DNA from: Sporosarcina gallistercoris | Lineage (GTDB): Bacteria; Bacillota; Bacilli; Bacillales_A; Planococcaceae | NCBI RefSeq assembly: GCF_014836415.1 | Contig: NZ_JACSQY010000009.1 | Location: 1 to 64,000, forward strand | Direction of reading: 5' to 3' | Length of the DNA stretch: 64,000 nt | In this document: piece after piece, positions 35,152 through 44,168 of the stretch | Position numbering within the stretch: position 1 is the stretch's first letter | How the letters are laid out: each line of letters begins with the position of its first letter | The notes under the pieces: model-generated | Told to the model about the DNA's origin: nothing | The model's input: only the letters and a program-made list of their open reading frames with translations | Databases searched by the model: none | Made by a program: the position numbers and the translations under genes

Positions 35152-37044
35152 TTAAGCAGGTCGTATGGGGAGATATAAGAATGGAAAACCAGGTGATGCA
35201 AGCAGCTGGCTGTTCAATTCTTCGATTGGTAACGGTCTGCTGAAATAGTAACCTTGGATTTCAAAGCAGCCTAGCTCTTCCAGTCTCTTCAACTGACCTT
35301 CCGTTTCGACTCCTTCTGCCACAGTGTGCATATGCAAGCTTTTCGCAAGAGTTAAAATCGCACGGACAATCGCACGACTTTTAGGATCGGTCTCTAAGTT
35401 CGCAACAAACTGTCGGTCCACTTTCACTTCCTGTATCGAGAAACGCTGTAAGTATAGGAATGCAGAGTATCCTGTTCCAAAATCATCAATTGAAATAGGG
35501 AACCCCATTTCCTGAACTTTTTTGATTTGAGTTTCCACTAAATCCGAATCCACGATTGCTACATTCTCCGTAATTTCGATAATCAGTTTTTTAGGATCCA
35601 CCTCATAGTTACGCATGCATTCATCCAAGAACGTCGGAAAGTCAGCATGCAGGAAGTGTCTTGGGGAAATGTTCACCGAAATCGTCAATGCACCCATGCC
35701 CATCTGTTCCCAGCTTTTCAACTGCTGACACGCTTGACTTACGACCCATTCTCCAATTTGAATAATGAGTCCCGTCGTTTCTGCAATATTGATGAAGGCA
35801 GCTGGAAACAGCAAACCTTTTTCAGGGTGCTGCCATCGGATCAGCGCTTCGACCCCTGTCACTTTGTGCGTCAAACTTTCTACTTGCGGTTGATAAAATA
35901 GCCGGAACTCGTCCATGTCCAATCCTTTGCCTAAATTCATCTCCGAATGCATTTCCTCTTCCCACTGTTCAAACATAAGCGGGTCATAGACTGCACGGGT
36001 TTTCCGATTCCCCACTCTGAGAGAGGAATCGAGTGCGATTTTCGCCGCATGAATCCCTTCGTAAGCATCTTTCACATGCTTCGGATAGAGGGAGACCCCG
36101 TAACTGAACGTCAAAAACAACTCCTGGTCTTTAACCATAATAGGCTTTCGTAACTCGGAAAGAATATGCCCCATGGCGCTTTCATCTTTCTCCTGACCAT
36201 CCCTATATTCAGAGTAAATGATGAAATGGTCAAAAGCGATTCTCGCAAAGTCCGAACCATCGGGGAAAAGCGAACGCAGCCTATTCGCTATCACTTTCAG
36301 AGAACTCTTTGTTCCTTCTGGGCCAAGAACACTTTGAATCGAAATGAATTGGTCAATCTTCATATATAAAAATGCCCCACAAAGCCCACTTTCCGTTTTA
36401 CGTATTTTCTCATTCACTTTTTCAATGAATGCATTTTCATTGTCGATGCCTGTCACTAAATCAGTATAGGCTAATTCGTGGACACGGCTTTCCATCTCCA
36501 AACGGTTCAAGCGATCGAATACAAAAGACAACATGTCTGCACTTGCGGCGATAAACACTTCATCGAGCTTCGTCCAGTTGCGTCTTTCGATGGTTTCACA
36601 ACAAAGCAGGCCGCCAATCCCCCGACTCATGATAATAGAGGCTTCGAGTAACGATGCAATCGGGGTTTCGTTGAAATAATTGAGCGGAAATGATTCAAGT
36701 GCCTCATTTGCAGCAATGTCTTCCACTACATTCACACGTGTTTTACCAATGGTTTCGAAATAGAGCTTTGCTTCCGTTGCGTCAAGTTGGCGAATGCTAG
36801 GAATCGCTACTGATTCCGCAGCGTACGTCAAATGCTCCGTGAGTATGGTTTGATCGTCATTGAACAGCCAAATACTCACGCGATCCGCCTTCATGATCAT
36901 CGCTATATTTTCGCAGAGCTCATACAAAACATCTTTCATGGACTCCGGGGTAAGGTCCAATTGCTTAGCTTGTTTAAACAAATTCTGTTGCTGTTCCTGC
37001 ATTCTCGATACGAATTCCCTAAGTTCTTCTTTAGAACGTTCCAC
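35152..37044 (-). CDS. GAF-GGDEF-EAL protein, probable c-di-GMP phosphodiesterase
   Basis: A soluble 630-residue signalling protein: GAF domain (about 35-185), GGDEF domain (about 190-355) and EAL domain (about 370-615). The GGDEF signature is degraded (ARIAFDHFIIYS where RxGGDEF is expected), so cyclase activity is unlikely. The EAL domain keeps its catalytic residues: EALIRW, NISPRHF, IIEITEN, DDFGTGYSAF, KVDRQFV and EGVET. It should hydrolyse c-di-GMP to pGpG, perhaps under GAF control. GTG at 37044 has GAGGAGGTG 7 bases upstream; a TTG at 37062 overlaps that site. In Bacilli such enzymes influence motility through YpfA/DgrA. Confidence 0.92.
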   Translation of the reverse strand: MERSKEELREFVSRMQEQQQNLFKQAKQLDLTPESMKDVLYELCENIAMIMKADRVSIWLFNDDQTILTEHLTYAAESVAIPSIRQLDATEAKLYFETIGKTRVNVVEDIAANEALESFPLNYFNETPIASLLEASIIMSRGIGGLLCCETIERRNWTKLDEVFIAASADMLSFVFDRLNRLEMESRVHELAYTDLVTGIDNENAFIEKVNEKIRKTESGLCGAFLYMKIDQFISIQSVLGPEGTKSSLKVIANRLRSLFPDGSDFARIAFDHFIIYSEYRDGQEKDESAMGHILSELRKPIMVKDQELFLTFSYGVSLYPKHVKDAYEGIHAAKIALDSSLRVGNRKTRAVYDPLMFEQWEEEMHSEMNLGKGLDMDEFRLFYQPQVESLTHKVTGVEALIRWQHPEKGLLFPAAFINIAETTGLIIQIGEWVVSQACQQLKSWEQMGMGALTISVNISPRHFLHADFPTFLDECMRNYEVDPKKLIIEITENVAIVDSDLVETQIKKVQEMGFPISIDDFGTGYSAFLYLQRFSIQEVKVDRQFVANLETDPKSRAIVRAILTLAKSLHMHTVAEGVETEGQLKRLEELGCFEIQGYYFSRPLPIEELNSQLLASPGFPFLYLPIRPA

Positions 37045-37256
37045 GCTCAAGCACCTCCTCAAAAGGTTCCTCTAGTAATCTTTATATCGGCATGTATTGT
37101 GCTTTTATCATGATTCGAGTCATATCTTCATAATACCATGCTAATTCGACAAACCTATGTTATACCCTTCGGATTTTTCAGTAAAATCTGTACAATCTTT
37201 TTATAAGTTTGCTATACTTACACTGAATCACTATTCATTTTTAGGAGGTTGTGAGA

Positions 37257-37607
37257 GTGGTAATCGAATACGAAAAGGATCTTCAACACACTTGGGACGA
37301 AATTGAGCGCCAGCTGAACGATGATTCCGCGCCTATACAAGGGCTGAATGTAAGTTATGGATTTAATTTATCTGGGGACGAAACCGGTAAGTATGTATTG
37401 GTATTTGCAGATAACCAAGCAAGCGTGACTGCAAAAGAGACCGACGAGGCTGATTGTATGTTGACGATGAAAGTCGATGATTTCTACAAACTGCTTGCTG
37501 GAAAGTTGAACACAACGACCGCGTTCATGATGGGGAAACTGAAAGTGAAAGGCAGCCTCGGTCTTGCACTGAAACTGGAAAACATTTTGACGCAATATCG
37601 TTTTTAA
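37257..37607 (+). CDS. SCP2 sterol-binding domain protein
   Basis: A 116-residue single-domain protein of the SCP2 sterol-carrier fold, with FNLSGDETGKYVLVF, DCMLTMKVDDFYKLLAGKLN, TTAFMMGKLKVKGSLGLALKLENIL. The MGKLKVKG-(D/S) segment is the family hallmark. It probably binds a lipid or acyl chain. GTG at 37257 lies 8 bases from AGGAGG; a GTG at 37251 is too close. TATACT at 37213-37218 is a likely -10. Standing alone, its ligand cannot be assigned. Confidence 0.9.
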   Translation: MVIEYEKDLQHTWDEIERQLNDDSAPIQGLNVSYGFNLSGDETGKYVLVFADNQASVTAKETDEADCMLTMKVDDFYKLLAGKLNTTTAFMMGKLKVKGSLGLALKLENILTQYRF

Positions 37608-37666
37608 TCAATGAGAACAGGTAGTAACTTCAAGAAGCACCGTTTATCACTCAATTACAAGTAAAA

Positions 37667-37700
37667 AAAGACGCCTCCTCATAAATGAGAAGACGTCTTT
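37667..37700. terminator. Bidirectional terminator, SCP2 / SDR
   Basis: AAAGACG pairs with CGTCTTT and an inner CTCAT/ATGAG extends the hairpin; A and T runs flank it between convergent genes. Confidence 0.8.
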
Positions 37701-37716
37701 CCTATTCATTCACCAA

Positions 37717-38454
37717 TTAGCGTGCTGAGAATCCGCCGTCGATGACAAGTTCAGCGCCAGTGATGTAAGAAGCTTCATCAGAAGCAAGGAACATTACCGC
37801 GTTGCCTACGTCTTCAGGCTGTCCAAGACGAGCGAGTGGTGTCATTCTGATAAGTCCTTCAAGCGCTGCTTTTGAAGACTCAAGGTTTGCTACCATTGGA
37901 GTTTGGATAACGCCTGGGAATACTGCGTTTACGCGGATTCCGTCTTTACCGAACTCAGCTGCAGCTGCACGAGAGATCGCACGAACTGAACCTTTAGATG
38001 CTGAATATGGGTTGTAGCCCATACCAACTAGAGCTGTATATGAAGAAATATTGACGATTGAACCTTGTCCAGCTTCCTTCATGTAAGGAACTACTGCGCG
38101 CATACCAGCGTAAGTACCGAAACCGTTGATGTCATGCAGACGTTGCCAGTCAGCGAGTGTGATGTCTTCCATACCTTTTTCAGTAGAGATACCAGCACAG
38201 TTGATAAGGATATCAAGTTTACCGAACTTATCAGCAGCTGTTTTAACTGCTTCTGCCCAGTTGTCCGCATCTGTAACGTTAAGCTTCACGTAGTCAACGT
38301 TTTCAACGCCGTCCCATTTCGCTTTAAGAGCATCTGTGTTAATGTCTGCAGCAACGACTTTAGCGCCTTCTGCCGTGAACAATTTAACCATCATTTCGCC
38401 CATGCCTGAAGCTCCACCTGTAATAAATGCTACTTTATCTTGCATTCTACCCAT
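37717..38454 (-). CDS. Short-chain dehydrogenase/reductase
   Basis: A classical SDR of 245 residues with the NAD(P) motif TGGASGMGEMMV, NCAG at about 85-88, the catalytic Ser in VNISSYTALVG and the YxxxK pair in YNPYSASKGSV, and NAVFPGVIQTPM. Asp at the end of beta-2 (VVAADIN) suggests NAD over NADP preference. AAAGGAG precedes ATG 38454. It could be a FabG-like ketoreductase or an alcohol/steroid-type dehydrogenase; context does not decide. Confidence 0.9.
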   Translation of the reverse strand: MGRMQDKVAFITGGASGMGEMMVKLFTAEGAKVVAADINTDALKAKWDGVENVDYVKLNVTDADNWAEAVKTAADKFGKLDILINCAGISTEKGMEDITLADWQRLHDINGFGTYAGMRAVVPYMKEAGQGSIVNISSYTALVGMGYNPYSASKGSVRAISRAAAAEFGKDGIRVNAVFPGVIQTPMVANLESSKAALEGLIRMTPLARLGQPEDVGNAVMFLASDEASYITGAELVIDGGFSAR

Positions 38455-38624
38455 TTAAACCGCTCCTTTGTATGTGTTTAATAAGTTTTAACATCTAAAT
38501 AGTACTCCTATATTTCGCACATTGCAACAAACGGCTCTCCTCTACGGATATTTCAATTCTTCAAATAAATTACAACTCGCATTCACAAATCCCGCTTTGA
38601 AATCATGCGCTTTCAGACATCCAA

Positions 38625-39728
38625 TTACGCTTTAAAACTTGCACATTTCAACGTTTCAGCAAGGATTTTCGCGCCAGTTATAAGCGCCTCCCGATTGAAT
38701 GTCATCTCAGGATGATGCAAGCCGGGGCCAAGATCCGCACCAAGCCCGATCATCGTCGCTTTCAGCTCTGGATTGCGGATCGTATAGAAGTGAAAATCAT
38801 CGCTGCCTGATGTGACAACGTCTTCCGCAAGGCCTTCTTCACCAAGGACGTCAAGGATACCCTCCCGTGCGATTGCGGCAGCTTCATCTGATACTTCGGC
38901 TGCCGGCGTATAGTCTGCCCATTTCAATTCGATTTCAGTCGTATAAAGTTCTGCAATCTGTTGAATACCGGTGTCGACCCGTTTTTTTAATTGTTGCAGC
39001 ACATCATTGGACTGAGCACGGATGTCCAATCCGAACTTCGCTGAGCCGGGGATGATGTTGAGACTCTCTCCGCCAGCTTGAATGTTCGTCAATTTCACGG
39101 AATATGCTTCGTATGGCGAAAATTGAACGGTCTTCAAAAATTGTCCGATTGCCAGTAATGGATCAATCGCATTAACGCCTTGATGCGGACGCGCACCATG
39201 AGCATCGACTCCGCGAATCGTCCCTTCCACAAAATAAGCGGCACCGTGCCGAATCGCGGCAGATGCTTTTCCTAGCGGGAGCTCCTCTTGAGGTCTAAGA
39301 TGGATGCCGAACATATAACTCACATCATCTACAGCTCCACGGTCAATCATCGCATTCGAGCCATTCCCTTTTTCTTCTGCAGGTTGGAAGACGAAGCGGA
39401 TTCTGCCACCGAGCTCCTCGTCTTTCAAGTACGCAAGCGCCCCAAGCACCATCGCCATATGTCCATCGTGTCCACAGGAATGATTCGCTTGGTATACACC
39501 ATTCACTTCTTGCCACAACGCGTCGATATCTGCGCGTACAGCAATGACACGATCCCCTTTCCCTATTTCGGCAACAGCTCCGGTTACATCTTCGAACGTC
39601 TTAAATGGAACGTCCATTTCAGTTAAAATACGACCGATTTCCTTAGTCGTTTCATGTTCTTTCCAACTCACTTCCGGATTTGCATGAAAATGTTCAAACC
39701 AATTCCTTATTTGTTGTGTGACAGCCAT
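38625..39728 (-). CDS. M20 amidohydrolase, AmhX-like
   Basis: A 367-residue zinc hydrolase of the M20D group. The metal motif is NHSCGHDGHMAM with Asp in VRADIDAL, followed by QPAEEKGNG, the dimerisation domain and a C-terminal TSGSDDFHFYTI and GPGLHHPEMTF. The N-terminus HFHANPEVSWKEHETT resembles B. subtilis AmhX. It is 15 bases downstream of the glycosyltransferase gene, so co-transcribed with it, an odd pairing of a hydrolase and a sugar transferase. Confidence 0.88.
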   Translation of the reverse strand: MAVTQQIRNWFEHFHANPEVSWKEHETTKEIGRILTEMDVPFKTFEDVTGAVAEIGKGDRVIAVRADIDALWQEVNGVYQANHSCGHDGHMAMVLGALAYLKDEELGGRIRFVFQPAEEKGNGSNAMIDRGAVDDVSYMFGIHLRPQEELPLGKASAAIRHGAAYFVEGTIRGVDAHGARPHQGVNAIDPLLAIGQFLKTVQFSPYEAYSVKLTNIQAGGESLNIIPGSAKFGLDIRAQSNDVLQQLKKRVDTGIQQIAELYTTEIELKWADYTPAAEVSDEAAAIAREGILDVLGEEGLAEDVVTSGSDDFHFYTIRNPELKATMIGLGADLGPGLHHPEMTFNREALITGAKILAETLKCASFKA

Positions 39729-39743
39729 TCCCTTTTCCCCCTT

Positions 39744-40838
39744 TTAACGTGTGCGTTCTATTTCCCCATAGATCTTCAGCAATTTCTCCAAGATCATCTC
39801 GTAGGAATGCTCATGCACAATTTCTTCCCGCTTTGCGACATTTATCGCTCCATCACCAGAAAGTGCTTGAAGCAATCCTTGTTGAAGACTTTCCACTTCC
39901 CGCGCTGGAACCAAAATACCTGCTCCATCCGCTAACAAATAAGATAATCCGCCAACATCGGATGCGACAACTGGCGCACCTGCTGCCATCGCTTCAAGGG
40001 CAACGAGTCCAAAGCCTTCATGATAGGAAGGCAGAGCAAGGACATCTGCAGCTGCTAGCCATTCCGCAAGTTCTTTCTGTGTTTTTGTCCCTTCGAAGTG
40101 GATTCCTTCTATTTGATGGGTCGTGATGTACTCTTTGACCTCTTCGACAAAAGCTGCGGACTTTGCCGAGCCTACTAGCCGAAGTGATGCATCTGGTAAC
40201 TGTTTCTGTAAAGCCGTGAATGCCTGCACTAACTCCAGCACCCCTTTTTCACGTATCAAGTTACCGATGAACAGGATGACCGGCTCATTCTCAGGCAACC
40301 CGAGTTCCTCCCGTATCGCAGCTCTTTCGAGAGGATGAAATACAGTCCGGTCCACCCCCATACTCATCACGGTTACATTTGTTTCGGACACTCCGAAGCT
40401 TGTCACAACTTCTTGTTTCAGGCGTTCCCCAACTGTAATTACGTGAGAGGCTTCCTGTAAAATGGTACGGGTGAGTTTAGCAATCCGTGGGCTCTTTTTC
40501 GGCATTTTGTCAATATCGCCGCCATGAAGTGTCACGACATACGGAAGTTTGAACAGGCGCTTTCCAACCAATGAAATATAACCTGTAGGAAATGCGTAGT
40601 GGGCGTGGGTCAAGGTTAAATTCTTCCGGTTCCCAACCAGATAAATGAGGGAACTGGCAAACCACTTCCCGTATTTCAAAAGAGCGTTCACTTTACCTGC
40701 TTTCGGATTATCAATCACTTGAATATCTATCACTACGCCAGAAGCTTTCAGTAATTCAACTTGGTTTTTAACGAAAATCCCATATGTCGGATGTTCGACA
40801 GATGGATACATGTTGCTGAATACTACAATTTTCTTCAT
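39744..40838 (-). CDS. GT4 family glycosyltransferase (TuaC-like)
   Basis: A cytosolic, membrane-associated sugar transferase of 364 residues with the GT-B fold. N-terminal VFSNMYPSVEHPTYGIFVKN and HAHYAFPTGYISLVG, then the C-terminal Rossmann domain with FIGNLIREKGVLELVQAF, ALPSYHEGFGLVALEAMAAG and PVVASDVGG, holding the EX7E motif. The N-terminus resembles TuaC of teichuronic acid synthesis and related PEP/exopolysaccharide enzymes. No other polysaccharide gene adjoins it, and the acceptor is unknown. Confidence 0.88.
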   Translation of the reverse strand: MKKIVVFSNMYPSVEHPTYGIFVKNQVELLKASGVVIDIQVIDNPKAGKVNALLKYGKWFASSLIYLVGNRKNLTLTHAHYAFPTGYISLVGKRLFKLPYVVTLHGGDIDKMPKKSPRIAKLTRTILQEASHVITVGERLKQEVVTSFGVSETNVTVMSMGVDRTVFHPLERAAIREELGLPENEPVILFIGNLIREKGVLELVQAFTALQKQLPDASLRLVGSAKSAAFVEEVKEYITTHQIEGIHFEGTKTQKELAEWLAAADVLALPSYHEGFGLVALEAMAAGAPVVASDVGGLSYLLADGAGILVPAREVESLQQGLLQALSGDGAINVAKREEIVHEHSYEMILEKLLKIYGEIERTR

Positions 40839-41140
40839 GTCAGCCCCGTTCTGCCAGATTCATAGTGTCATGTCCCAGCATTTCAATTTGTTTGGTTACA
40901 AAGATACCTCATTTTCGTCTTTTTTTCACGCAGAATAGTCATTTAGCGCAAAAATAAAAACGCTTTCATCAGAAACCACTTCCGATAAACTGCGTTAAAT
41001 CAGCCTTTTATACACCAACCGACCATTTGTAACACCTTTGTAATATAACTGTAACCGAAATAAGGTTTAGCCTATGCTAAGATAATCACAGATAAAGACA
41101 CTGTCCTTGATACGGTGCGAAAGGGGAAACTGAGAAACTT
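40839..41140. other. Intergenic region, leader of the NlpC/P60-SLH gene
   Basis: A 302-base, AT-rich gap between divergent genes. Nothing coding is visible. A possible -10 (TAAGATAAT near 41078) lies about 60 bases before the plus-strand start. I looked for a c-di-AMP riboswitch, common before wall hydrolases, and the available leader is too short and lacks its motifs. Confidence 0.5.
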
Positions 41141-42049
41141 ATGAAACTGAAACGTCTTTTGGCATTAGGAATCGCCAGTTTAGTAATTTCAACGTCCGTA
41201 CCGTCTATGGCTTCTGCTGCAACACTTTCTGCAACTGACTTAGTTAATACAGCTAAAAATTACATAGGAACTCCTTATCGATACGGTGGGACAAGCCTTA
41301 CATCCGGCATCGATTGTTCCGCATATACGCAAGTCGTTTTTAAAAAGAACGGGAAATCTCTTCCACGCACGACTGGTCAACAATACCAACAAGGTAAAGC
41401 AGTATCCAAAAGCAACCTGACTACTGGCGACCTCGTATTCTTCAACACAAGTGGCAAAGGGATTTCACACGTAGGAATCTACATAGGTTCTAGTAAATTC
41501 ATTCATGCTTCAACAAGTCAAGGTGTTACAGTTTCATCTATAAATGATCCGTACTACTGGAAAAGCAAGTATGTAGGCGCTAAAAGAGTTTCTAATTTTG
41601 GCGGAACAACTGTAGCTGGATCCGACGCAGCTAAACCAGCGGTAACTTATGCTACTCGTGCTGAAGTTGCGGCAGCTATAGCAAAAAAACTCAACCTTAC
41701 AGCTCAAGGCAATGCCTCTTATAAAGATGTACCTAGCAGTCACCCTCAAGCGTCCGCAATTGCGGCAGTTACTAATGCTGGTATTCTATCAGGAAATAAC
41801 AACAATGAATTCAAGCCAAATGATCTACTAACTCGTGCAGAAATGGCTAAAGCACTCTCAAATGCATTTGATTTAACACAAAGTTCTAATGTTCCTTTTT
41901 CAGACGTCAGTTCAACTTACTGGGCCCTTCCTTTCATTGGTGCTCTTTATAATGAAAATGTAACAAAAGGTTACTCTGATGGAACATACGGAATTAATGG
42001 TAAAGTAAAAGACTCGGAGCTTAAGCTCTTCATAGAACGTGCACAATGA
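41141..42049 (+). CDS. Secreted NlpC/P60 endopeptidase with SLH domains
   Basis: A surface peptidoglycan endopeptidase of 302 residues. Signal peptide to about residue 27 (cleavage after ASAA), then an NlpC/P60 domain (about 30-155) with the catalytic Cys in SGIDCSAYTQVVF, GDLVFFNTSGKGISHVGIYIG with the catalytic His, and a third His in KFIHAS. Two SLH domains follow (about 170-230 and 232-295: ATRAEVAAAIAKKL; LTRAEMAKALSNAF). A third SLH is cut short at the end. SLH domains bind pyruvylated wall polymer. It is a plausible client of SecA2/SlaP, an inference. Sequence is richer in A/T than its neighbours. Confidence 0.93.
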   Translation: MKLKRLLALGIASLVISTSVPSMASAATLSATDLVNTAKNYIGTPYRYGGTSLTSGIDCSAYTQVVFKKNGKSLPRTTGQQYQQGKAVSKSNLTTGDLVFFNTSGKGISHVGIYIGSSKFIHASTSQGVTVSSINDPYYWKSKYVGAKRVSNFGGTTVAGSDAAKPAVTYATRAEVAAAIAKKLNLTAQGNASYKDVPSSHPQASAIAAVTNAGILSGNNNNEFKPNDLLTRAEMAKALSNAFDLTQSSNVPFSDVSSTYWALPFIGALYNENVTKGYSDGTYGINGKVKDSELKLFIERAQ

Positions 42050-42050
42050 A

Positions 42051-42093
42051 AAAACGTGGAACCCTCTTACTATAGACGGTTCCACGTTTTTGC
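42051..42093 (+). terminator. Terminator of the NlpC/P60-SLH gene
   Basis: A 13-bp stem (AAAACGTGGAACC with GGTTCCACGTTTT) then T. Confidence 0.9.
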
Positions 42094-42149
42094 TTTTATC
42101 AAACCTATTTTCGTAAATTCTTTACTTTGTTCTGCTTTAATCGACTAGT

Positions 42150-42187
42150 AAAAGCGCATTCCCTATTTCTATGAGGGAATGCGCTTT
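42150..42187 (-). terminator. Terminator of the second chemoreceptor
   Basis: A 15-bp stem (AAAAGCGCATTCCCT and its complement) around a 9-base loop. Confidence 0.9.
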
Positions 42188-42197
42188 TCAGTTTCTT

Positions 42198-43886
42198 TTA
42201 TACTTGAAAGCGACTGACCTCTTGCTTGAGTTCGTCGGCAAGCCGTGTCAGGCTTTGTGCGCTTGCGCTGATTTCTTGGCTTACGGCTAGCTGCTCTTCG
42301 GTAGCCGAGCTTGTATCAGTGGCTGAGGCCGCTGCCTGTCCGCTTAACCGTTGGACTTCACGTGCACCCTCTGTCACTTCATCCGCCATCGCTTGAATCT
42401 CTTCAATTGCAGCAGAGACCGTTTCAACCTTAGCGGACACATCCCCTACCGCTTGTTGGATGTCTTTGAATACTGCGTTGGACTCCGCCGTCGCTTTCAT
42501 CCCGTTTTCAACTTTTTCACTGCCCGTTTCAATCGATTTCGTCGCTTTCTTCGAATACACTTGGATGTCACTGACCATCGTTCCAATCTCCGATGCAGAC
42601 GTTTTGGACTGCTCCGCCAGTTTACGGACTTCATCTGCAACAACTGCGAATCCTTTCCCGGCATCACCGGCACGTGCTGCTTCAATCGCTGCATTCAGTG
42701 CCAAAAGGTTTGTTTGCTCGGCAATTCCTGTAATGATTGCCGTCACCTTTTCAATTTCAGAAGAGTGGTCTGCCATCTCTTTCATAATCGACGCAGTTTC
42801 CCGGATCGTTTCCCGAATGGTCTTCATCTCTTCGACGACCTCATCCATGGATGCAGAGCCTTTGCCGACAAGTTTTGTAACCGCTTCTGCCGAACGCAGC
42901 ATGTCCTCATTACTTTCTGAAATCTCTCCAACCCCTAGGGACAGCTCATTCATGGATTGAGTCGATTGGTCTGTGATCCGTTGCTGCCGCTCACTGCCTT
43001 CGAGTTGTTTTTCCGCAGTACTGGCAATCAGTTCCGACGAGGCTAAACTTTCTTCTGAACTTGCGGATAACCCTTCCGATTGCGTGGCCAACTGTTCCGC
43101 TGAGACATTGATTTTACGGATCATATTCGCTACATCCGCGCCCATTTTGTTGAATGCACTCGCCATTTCCCCGATTTCGTCTTTGCTGCGCACGACGAGC
43201 GGATCGATGGAAAAATCCCCATTTGCAATTTGGTGCAATCCTTCCGTCACGATGCCAACTGGTTTCGTGATGGATCTGCTAATGCGCTGCGAAATCAGGA
43301 TGCCTACCGCTACTCCGATAATTATGATTGCAGCAATGATAATCGTCAGCTGCATCATCATTTCATTAACTTCTTTCCGCTTCTTTTCGAGTGCCTTGTA
43401 CTGATTATCCTTTATGAGATCTGCACGCGTCATGACAACATTTCCGACATCTTTAGATGCTTCTGACATCCATTTCGCAATATCATCTTTTCCTTGTTCC
43501 AAGTTATCGACGATATTATTTTGAAGCGTCATCGATTTTTCGTTCGAATCGACGAGTGCTCCATATTCTTTTTTCATCGTCGCATCATTCATCATCTTCC
43601 CCAGTTCGGTCAGGAGTTGTTCGGAACGCTCATAGTTCTCTTGGCGCCTATCAAGCAACGCCTTATCCTGATAGAGCATGTAGCCTCGGATTTCACTTTG
43701 CATTTGCTCTTGCTTCAGCACAAATTCATCTATGATATCCACTTTATGCACTTCATCATCGAGCATATTCCGATAATCACTATTCAATTTCACAAGCAAC
43801 AGAATGCTAGCTACCCCAATAACAACTAGCAGTGCAAGTAATAACCCGAACCCGTTCCTTAACTTCCCAGCAATTGTCCGCTTCAC
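42198..43886 (-). CDS. Methyl-accepting chemotaxis protein (second)
   Basis: A 562-residue chemoreceptor: TM1 (about 13-35), a helical extracellular sensor domain (about 36-190), TM2 ([20 protein letters not shown]), HAMP with [14 protein letters not shown], and the signalling domain. The tip reads [20 protein letters not shown] then [20 protein letters not shown], fully canonical. GTG at 43886 is chosen because GGGGTGG lies 5 bases upstream and the product then starts MKRTIAGKL like relatives; the frame is open to a TTG at 43937. I do not see a SigD promoter here, unlike the other two receptors; a TATAAT lies at about 43967. Confidence 0.94.
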   Translation of the reverse strand: MKRTIAGKLRNGFGLLLALLVVIGVASILLLVKLNSDYRNMLDDEVHKVDIIDEFVLKQEQMQSEIRGYMLYQDKALLDRRQENYERSEQLLTELGKMMNDATMKKEYGALVDSNEKSMTLQNNIVDNLEQGKDDIAKWMSEASKDVGNVVMTRADLIKDNQYKALEKKRKEVNEMMMQLTIIIAAIIIIGVAVGILISQRISRSITKPVGIVTEGLHQIANGDFSIDPLVVRSKDEIGEMASAFNKMGADVANMIRKINVSAEQLATQSEGLSASSEESLASSELIASTAEKQLEGSERQQRITDQSTQSMNELSLGVGEISESNEDMLRSAEAVTKLVGKGSASMDEVVEEMKTIRETIRETASIMKEMADHSSEIEKVTAIITGIAEQTNLLALNAAIEAARAGDAGKGFAVVADEVRKLAEQSKTSASEIGTMVSDIQVYSKKATKSIETGSEKVENGMKATAESNAVFKDIQQAVGDVSAKVETVSAAIEEIQAMADEVTEGAREVQRLSGQAAASATDTSSATEEQLAVSQEISASAQSLTRLADELKQEVSRFQV

Positions 43887-44054
43887 CCATTCCACCCCGA
43901 TTTTTTCTCTTTTTTCAGAAACGACGAACTTGCCCAATCGTCTGAATAATTATGACTAGTCCAATTATATCTGTTTGTTTCAAATAAATCACTACTTTTC
44001 GACCACTTTTAAAGTTTCCATCTTTCCCGTTATGCCTAATTAAATTATGAAGGC

Positions 44055-44091
44055 GTGAAAAAACCACGCTATTATGACACGTGCGTGGTTT
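44055..44091 (-). terminator. Terminator of the ArgH-like gene
   Basis: AAACCACGC pairs with GCGTGGTTT and is followed on the minus strand by a T run. It lies about 80 bases past the stop codon. Confidence 0.75.
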
Positions 44092-44168
44092 ACTGCTTAT
44101 TTGTGTGCACTTGGTTTCTTGAAATACAGAAGCTGTTTGGTAAGAGTCCTCTATTTTTCATTCATTCC

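Noticed and set aside
40990..41140. A c-di-AMP (ydaO) riboswitch before the NlpC/P60 gene
   Set aside because: The leader is short and lacks the conserved riboswitch blocks; only loose resemblance of GGGGAAACTG.
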